Shown: positions 32,768 to 36,515 of the stretch, piece after piece
How the letters are laid out: every line of letters begins with the position of its first letter
How positions within the stretch are numbered: position 1 is the stretch's first letter
NCBI GenBank assembly: GCA_018263395.1
Contig: JAANXF010000018.1
Location: 75,296-111,810 of the forward strand
Direction: 5' to 3'
DNA length: 36,515 nt
From: Methanonatronarchaeales archaeon
GTDB lineage: Archaea > Halobacteriota > Methanonatronarchaeia > JAANXF01
Made by a program: the position numbers and the translations under genes
Notes under the pieces: generated by a model
The model's database searches: none
What the model saw: only the letters and a program-made list of their open reading frames with translations
What the model was told of the DNA's origin: nothing

Positions 32768-32893
32768 TCACTGCTTCCATCCCCCACATCCGCTTGCGGC
32801 AACCGGCATCGACCGGTTCGTGATGGACGCGCTGGCCAGGGAAACCCCGGCCCCGTACATCGACCCCGCGTCCTCGAGGCCGTCCTCCCGCAT
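32768..32893 (-). CDS. Possible 41-residue small protein divergent from the GCS2 ligase
   Basis: I do not recognise a family. The frame begins MREDGLEDAGSMYGAG, continues with Ala/Ser-rich residues and ends CGGWKQ. Third codon positions are almost all G or C, as in real genes here. A minus-strand CTTATCAAG box about 27 bases before the ATG would give a leaderless transcript. Against this, the opposite strand is also open and GC-rich DNA produces spurious frames. A single Cys near the C terminus is the only notable residue. Confidence 0.35.
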   Translation of the reverse strand: MREDGLEDAGSMYGAGVSLASASITNRSMPVAASGCGGWKQ

Positions 32894-32954
32894 CTGTTTA
32901 AAGGAAAGGTTTCGCTTGATAAGTCTTACCTGTAGGGCCCCCGAAGGAAGGCGC

Positions 32955-34475
32955 ATGAACGACCTCTTCGAAGAGGTTCAGGAGGTCCTTTCCACGAGTC
33001 CCGGGGAGTACGAGGAGCGGGTGGAGAGGCAGGTGGAGTTCCTCAGGCGCGAATGCGATACCGGGGCCCTGCACAACCCCGAGCCGACGGTGGGGCTGGA
33101 GATGGAGCTCTACTGCGTGGACAGGAAGGGTCGCCTCGCGAGGATACCGTACGGCCTGTTCGACAGGGTGGGCATCGCCAAGGAGCTGGGGCTTCACAAC
33201 GCAGAGGTTAACACGGACTACGCCCTCCTGGACGAGGAGGGCTTCAGGGCCCAGTTCCGGGAGCTCTCTGAGAGGCTCTGGAGGGCAGAGGAGGTTTTCT
33301 CTGAAAGCGGTCTTCGCCTCGTGTCCGACGGGATGTGGGTGATTCCTCCGGCTGAGGGCTCGGAGGAGTACCTCGGCGCAACGGATGAGGTGGAGGGAAT
33401 CGTGATCGCGAGCAACGCAGCGGAGTTGCCCAGGTACCACTCGATTTCCAACGTCATTCTCGAGAGGACCGGGGGCAGCATACGCGTCGAGGTTCCCGGA
33501 TTCAGTGGCAGGTTCCAAACGATTCTCCCAGAGGCCCTTACCACGAGCATACAGCCGCACCACCAGGTGCCCGACCCCGCCGATTTCCCCCTTCACTTCA
33601 ATTACTCCATAAGGCTCCTGGGGCCGATGCTCGCGCTCTCCACTAACAGCCCCTTTCTCCCCTCCGACCTCTACGCCGAGGACGTGGACCCCCGTGAGGT
33701 CGCGTACCACGAGCTGAGGATACAGCTCTTCGAGCAATCCATAAACACCGAGGATGACTACCGCGACAGGAAGGTGCGGGTCCCCGACGACCTCCACAGC
33801 CCGGACGACGTTTTCGAACAGATCAGGGCAGACGAGACCATCGTGCCGATGCTGGCCAAGGAACGGGGAGAGATGTACGAGGACAGCTTCTTCGAGTTCA
33901 ACATGAAGCGTGGCACCTTCTGGCGCTGGACCCGTCCGGTCATCGGCGGAGAGACGAGGACCGAGGCCAACCTGAGGCTGGAGTTCCGGCCGCTTCCGTC
34001 CCAGCCCACCCTGAGGGACACCGTCGGGCTTCAGGCACTGTTCTCGGGCGCCCTGCTCGGGCTCGTGGGTGAGGACCATCCGCTGGTGGAGCAGGACTGG
34101 TCCGTCGCGAGGGATAACTTCTACGCAGCCGCCGAGGGTAGCCTCGACGCGGAGCAGCGCTGGATCGACCGGGAGGGTGACGAGGTTCGAACCAACGACG
34201 AGATGTACGGAGAACTGTTCGACCTCGCCGAGAGTGGGCTGCGCACGAGGAGCGTCTCTGAAGGCTTCTTTGACCAGTTCCTGTCTCCCCTCAAGCTGAG
34301 GGTGGAGGAGGGTGTAACCCCCTCCGTCTGGAGGGTGAGGAGAACCGTGAAGCACCTGCACAGTGGGGAGGGTCCGAGGGAGGCGATGGAGGCTGCGCAG
34401 AGGGACTACCTGGCGATGCAGGAGGGGCGTCTCTTCGACGGGAGCTTCGCGGACTGCATCAGGCAAGGTATATAA
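32955..34475 (+). CDS. gshA: Glutamate-cysteine ligase family 2 (GCS2) enzyme
   Basis: GCS2 enzymes ligate glutamate to cysteine with ATP, giving gamma-glutamylcysteine, the main low-molecular-weight thiol of haloarchaea. The 506-residue protein has TVGLEMELYCVD with the acidic metal ligands, LGLHNAEVNTDYALLDE, YHSISNVILERTGGSIRVEV, TSIQPHHQVPDPADFPLHFNY, LALSTNSPFLPSDLY and TRTEANLRLEFRPLPSQPTL. I chose the ATG at 32955, preceded by GGAAGG and by a TTGATAAG box. Upstream extension lacks conserved sequence. It opens a same-strand cluster with a Cys-rich regulator, a cysteine synthase and a JAMM protease, so substrate supply and use of cysteine sit together. Some GCS2 proteins act on other amines. 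Confidence 0.88.
   Translation: MNDLFEEVQEVLSTSPGEYEERVERQVEFLRRECDTGALHNPEPTVGLEMELYCVDRKGRLARIPYGLFDRVGIAKELGLHNAEVNTDYALLDEEGFRAQFRELSERLWRAEEVFSESGLRLVSDGMWVIPPAEGSEEYLGATDEVEGIVIASNAAELPRYHSISNVILERTGGSIRVEVPGFSGRFQTILPEALTTSIQPHHQVPDPADFPLHFNYSIRLLGPMLALSTNSPFLPSDLYAEDVDPREVAYHELRIQLFEQSINTEDDYRDRKVRVPDDLHSPDDVFEQIRADETIVPMLAKERGEMYEDSFFEFNMKRGTFWRWTRPVIGGETRTEANLRLEFRPLPSQPTLRDTVGLQALFSGALLGLVGEDHPLVEQDWSVARDNFYAAAEGSLDAEQRWIDREGDEVRTNDEMYGELFDLAESGLRTRSVSEGFFDQFLSPLKLRVEEGVTPSVWRVRRTVKHLHSGEGPREAMEAAQRDYLAMQEGRLFDGSFADCIRQGI
34469..34475 (+). promoter_or_regulatory. TATA box of the HTH/Cys regulator
   Basis: TATATAA overlaps the gshA stop codon and is centred 27 bases before the ATG at 34499. 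This supports a leaderless transcript and decides that start over the upstream GTG at 34478. Confidence 0.65.
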
Positions 34476-34498
34476 CGGTGTTAAACGATAATAGGGGG

Positions 34499-34867
34499 AT
34501 GGGTCTGAAACCCCCCTGCGAGATGATGGTCAGGACCTACCTCCCGCTCATAAGAAGGAGTCTGGCCCAGAAGCTCGTCGATAACGGGGTTAGCCAGAGC
34601 GAGGCAGCAGACAGGCTGGGTCTCACACAGGCAGCGGTATCCCAGTACCTCAGCAGGAAGAGGGGCTCCAACGAGCTGGAGGAGCTTGGCCTCCTGGAGA
34701 AGCTGACCGAGGAATTCGCCAGCACCCTGGCGGAGGAAAAGGTCGGAGAAGAGGACCGCGTGCTCGGCCTCTGCGGCATATGCGTGGAGCTACGCTCCTC
34801 CAAGACCGTCTGCGAGCCCCACCTCGGAGACGGAGAGCTCGTGGACTGCAAGATCTGTTGTGCCTGA
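34499..34867 (+). CDS. COG2522-type HTH regulator with Cys-rich C-terminal domain
   Basis: The 122-residue archaeal regulator starts MGLKPPCEMMVRTYLPLIRR, has an Xre-type helix-turn-helix at residues 27-53 (VSQSEAADRLGLTQAAVSQY), a helical linker and a cysteine-rich end. Cysteines lie at 92, 95, 105, 117, 120 and 121 (CGIC, CEPH, CKICC), plus Cys7 before the HTH. The C-terminal cysteines probably hold a metal or an iron-sulfur cluster, making it a candidate sensor of cysteine, sulfide, iron or redox state. It has its own TATA box and lies 29 bases before the cysteine synthase gene. The regulatory target is inferred from position. Confidence 0.88.
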   Translation: MGLKPPCEMMVRTYLPLIRRSLAQKLVDNGVSQSEAADRLGLTQAAVSQYLSRKRGSNELEELGLLEKLTEEFASTLAEEKVGEEDRVLGLCGICVELRSSKTVCEPHLGDGELVDCKICCA

Positions 34868-34871
34868 AAAA

Positions 34872-34890
34872 CACCTCCAACAAAGAGGTG
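34872..34890 (+). promoter_or_regulatory. Hairpin masking the cysteine synthase ribosome binding site
   Basis: CACCTC (34872-34877) and GAGGTG (34885-34890) form a perfect 6-bp stem with a 7-base loop. The right arm is the Shine-Dalgarno sequence six bases before the ATG at 34897. The left arm CACCTCC copies the anti-Shine-Dalgarno end of 16S rRNA, so the structure can compete with the ribosome. No known riboswitch is recognised. Confidence 0.5.
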
Positions 34891-34896
34891 CGTTTA

Positions 34897-35823
34897 ATGA
34901 ATTCGTCACGATTAGTCAGCGGGATGGCTCTCTCGGAATCCATCTCCGACACTGTGGGTGGAACCCCCCTGATACGGGTCAAGAGCCCCGGCGATGTGGA
35001 CGTGCTGGCAAAGGTCGAGTGGTTCAACCCCGGAGGCTCCGTCAAGGACCGTCCCGCACTGAGGATGATCCTGAAGGGTGAGCGTACCGGAGAGCTTACG
35101 GAGGACAGGGTCCTGCTGGACTCCACCTCGGGAAACACCGGCATCTCGTACGCCATGCTCTGCGCATCCCGGGGCTACCGCGTAAAAATCGTGCTGCCGG
35201 CAAACGCCTCATGGGAGCGTAAGAAAATGCTCAGGGCACTGGGCGCCGAGATAGTGGAGAGCGACCCGCACGAGGGTAGCGACGGCGCGATACGTCTGGC
35301 GCACGAGTTGAAGGAGGAGGACCCCGAGCGCTACTTCATGCCCGACCAGTACAACAATCCGGAGAACTGGAGGGCACACTACGAGACCACGGGGCCGGAG
35401 ATATGGGAGCAGACCTCGGGGGAGGTGACGCACTTCGTATCGGGGATAGGTACAGGCGGGACGATCACCGGTGTCGGTAAGCGCCTCAAGGAACTCGAGC
35501 CGGACGTCAGAGTGGTGGGGGTGGAGCCCGACGACCCTCTGCACGGTATCGAGGGCCTCAAGCACATCGAGACGTCGATCAAGCCCTCGGTGCTGGACGA
35601 GTCGATTGTCGACGAAGTTATCCACGTGAGTACGGAGGACGCATACGACGAGGGCAGACGCCTGACGCGGGAGCAGGGGCTCCTGGTGGGGCAGTCATCC
35701 GGAGCAGCGATGGCCGCCTGCAGGGAGCTGGCAGGGAGGATCGAAACGGGCACCATCGTTACCGTCTTCCCGGACGGTGGTGAGAAGTACATCAGCACCC
35801 AGTACCTCGACGATGAGGATTGA
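34897..35823 (+). CDS. cysM: CysM/CysK-like PLP cysteine synthase
   Basis: The enzyme joins an activated serine (O-acetyl- or O-phosphoserine) with a sulfur donor using PLP. The 308-residue fold-type II protein shows GGTPLIRV, WFNPGGSVKDRPA with the PLP lysine, the substrate loop STSGNTGISYA, the GIGTGGTITGVGK phosphate cup and GEKYISTQYL. The loops EGSDGAIRLAHEL and NPENWRAHYETTGPEIW resemble CysM and O-phosphoserine-type enzymes more than classical CysK. I chose the ATG at 34897 for its Shine-Dalgarno. An ATG at 34924 is possible. It overlaps the JAMM protease gene by 11 bases, recalling the CysM-Mec pairing of mycobacteria. Substrate type is inferred. Confidence 0.92.
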   Translation: MNSSRLVSGMALSESISDTVGGTPLIRVKSPGDVDVLAKVEWFNPGGSVKDRPALRMILKGERTGELTEDRVLLDSTSGNTGISYAMLCASRGYRVKIVLPANASWERKKMLRALGAEIVESDPHEGSDGAIRLAHELKEEDPERYFMPDQYNNPENWRAHYETTGPEIWEQTSGEVTHFVSGIGTGGTITGVGKRLKELEPDVRVVGVEPDDPLHGIEGLKHIETSIKPSVLDESIVDEVIHVSTEDAYDEGRRLTREQGLLVGQSSGAAMAACRELAGRIETGTIVTVFPDGGEKYISTQYLDDED

Positions 35824-36238
35824 GCGCCGCGTCTTCGAGGCGGTAAAAGCTCACTGCGAGGACGAGTACCCTCGAGAGGGGTGCGGGGTTCTCGGCGGCG
35901 ACCCCGAAACCGGGGTCGTAACAAGTTCGTCGCCCGTGGAGAACGCGGCGAGGCACGAGGGTTTCGACGTGTACTACATGGATCCAGTGGAGCAGCTCGA
36001 GACCTTCGAGGCGCTGGAGAGAGCCGGCCTTAGCAGGGAGGGCTTCTACCACTCACACCCCGACCACGGGGCATATTTCTCCAGGATGGACAGGGAGAGC
36101 GCCCTTGTGGAGGGAGAACCCCTCCACCCGGGGGAGACCTATCTGGTGCTATCCGTAGTTGACGGCAAGTGCAGGGGGGCGAGTGCCTTCGGATGGGGCG
36201 GAAACGGCTTCGTCGAGGAGGGGTTCGAGGTCCTGTAG
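35813..36238 (+). CDS. JAMM/MPN+ metalloprotease, Mec-like
   Basis: The 141-residue protein contains a complete JAMM zinc-protease motif, HSHPDHGAYFSRMD (H-x-H-x7-S-x2-D), with the upstream conserved Glu in the REGCGVLGGDP region. The family removes ubiquitin-like modifiers. Haloarchaeal JAMM1 cleaves SAMP conjugates, and mycobacterial Mec releases cysteine from the carrier CysO. The ATG lies inside the cysteine synthase gene (11-base overlap), so the pair is translationally coupled. That context favours a Mec-like role in protein-carrier-dependent cysteine synthesis, but no carrier with a C-terminal Gly-Gly is encoded in this window. General desampylation is the alternative. Confidence 0.9.
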   Translation: MRIERRVFEAVKAHCEDEYPREGCGVLGGDPETGVVTSSSPVENAARHEGFDVYYMDPVEQLETFEALERAGLSREGFYHSHPDHGAYFSRMDRESALVEGEPLHPGETYLVLSVVDGKCRGASAFGWGGNGFVEEGFEVL

Positions 36239-36246
36239 AGTCCCGA

Positions 36247-36345
36247 CTAATCCCTCACCCGGACGCGGGCCTTTTTCTTCTTTCCGCCCTCGCCGTCGTC
36301 CTCGTCGTACATCTCTATGAACTCGTCGCACGTAGGGCAGCACAT
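36247..36345 (-). CDS. Possible 32-residue CCxxC protein
   Basis: The short frame reads MCCPTCDEFIEMYDEDDGEG followed by a Lys/Arg-rich tail. The CCPTC start, an acidic middle and a basic end suggest a tiny zinc-binding or nucleic-acid-associated protein, but I cannot assign a family. GAGGGG lies nine bases before the ATG, and the minus strand has CTATATATG further upstream as a TATA candidate. It is convergent with the JAMM gene and eight bases from its stop. Short length keeps confidence low. Confidence 0.45.
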   Translation of the reverse strand: MCCPTCDEFIEMYDEDDGEGGKKKKARVRVRD

Positions 36346-36400
36346 CTAGTATCCCCTCACCGGGCCCATTGATGGCGCAACTACATATATAGTTATTGAC

Positions 36401-36414
36401 GTAACTTATTTATG
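36401..36414 (+). promoter_or_regulatory. TATA region of the gene entering at the right edge
   Basis: GTAACTTATTTATG in AT-rich DNA includes CTTATTTATG, which lies about 25 bases before the ATG at 36436, the leaderless spacing. Confidence 0.45.
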
Positions 36415-36435
36415 GTTTGCTCTTGAAGATGGTTT

Positions 36436-36515
36436 ATGCCGAGAGACTACGTCACCGAAACCAAAAAATGGATTTCTAAAAAAGAGTTGGTAAACAAAAT
36501 TAAGAAGAAAAGAAT
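36436..36515 (+). CDS. N-terminal part of an unidentified Lys-rich protein (cut by window edge)
   Basis: The frame is open from ATG 36436 to the edge and encodes about 26 residues beginning MPRDYVTETKKWISKKEL and ending in a KIKKKR stretch. No family can be named from so short a piece. Codon use is AT-rich (AAA, ATT, AAT-type codons), unlike all other genes in the window, suggesting recent acquisition. A TATA-like box stands about 25 bases upstream. Confidence 0.5.
   Translation, partial: MPRDYVTETKKWISKKELVNKIKKKR

Noticed and set aside
32691-32954. 88-residue N-terminal extension of the GCS2 ligase
   Set aside because: The extension has no conserved sequence and crosses the TATA-like region; the ATG at 32955 has a ribosome site.
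32898-34466. 522-residue minus-strand open frame opposite the GCS2 ligase
   Set aside because: The plus strand carries the conserved GCS2 motifs; the antisense frame has none.
1-36515. tRNA, rRNA, CRISPR arrays, insertion sequences
   Set aside because: Looked for cloverleaf ends, spaced repeats and transposase motifs and saw none that hold up by eye; a dedicated tRNA scan would settle this.

Overview
The window reads as a gene-dense chromosome segment of a high-GC, probably salt-adapted euryarchaeon. Archaeal markers are the archaeal-type S-adenosylmethionine synthetase, DacZ-type diadenylate cyclase, FtsZ, fused Fae-Hps, type V fructose-1,6-bisphosphatase, a UbiA-family ether-lipid prenyltransferase, an archaeosortase, and many TATA boxes placed about 25 bases before start codons (leaderless transcripts). 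Tryptophan genes split into trpD-F-E-G and trpC-B-A, a gamma-glutamylcysteine ligase homologue and D/E-rich proteins point towards Halobacteria or a related lineage. Fae-Hps and the type V FBPase are not typical of Halobacteria, so a deep-branching relative is my inference. No rRNA, tRNA or CRISPR array was recognised.

Layout. 1-3417: trpD (cut by the left edge), trpF, trpE, trpG, overlapping. 3435-5364: an accessory stretch with an acyltransferase, a HEPN/MNT pair, a PIN toxin whose antitoxin has lost its 5' end, and a radical-SAM gene remnant. 5392-9104: pheA (minus), then trpC-trpB-trpA behind their own promoter. 9105-9652: a gene-poor gap with traces of decayed coding sequence. 9653-14196: archaeosortase, glyA, dacZ, AdoMet synthetase. 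14193-17362: a COG2433 RuvC-like protein, a tRNA thiolation enzyme and ftsZ. 17497-18561: three small genes (DUF1059, glutaredoxin-like, DUF302). 18587-20067: ACT-domain protein and homoserine dehydrogenase. 20030-22743 (minus): serB, a COG1340 coiled-coil protein, DUF373. 22797-25038: an unknown protein and an HTH-CBS regulator coupled to an Hps-RraA fusion. 25035-27466: an antiporter, DUF3054, triosephosphate isomerase. 27597-29459: a tiny cysteine-rich protein, an HxlR regulator, Fae-Hps. 29517-32718: Sm-like protein, dUTPase/dCTP deaminase, bactofilin-like protein, FBPase, prenyltransferase. 32955-36238: a thiol cluster of GCS2 ligase, HTH/Cys regulator, CysM-like cysteine synthase and a JAMM protease. 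From about 36380 the base composition becomes AT-rich and a new gene starts.

Together the genes cover aromatic amino acids (Trp, Phe), serine/glycine/homoserine and C1 metabolism, gluconeogenesis (TPI, FBPase), ribulose-monophosphate chemistry for pentose supply and formaldehyde capture (two Hps domains plus Fae), and thiol synthesis. The features most worth a second look are the cysteine cluster, where a JAMM protease overlaps a CysM-like synthase and the synthase's ribosome binding site can be masked by an anti-Shine-Dalgarno copy; the radical-SAM/VapB junction; and several very small cysteine-rich genes.
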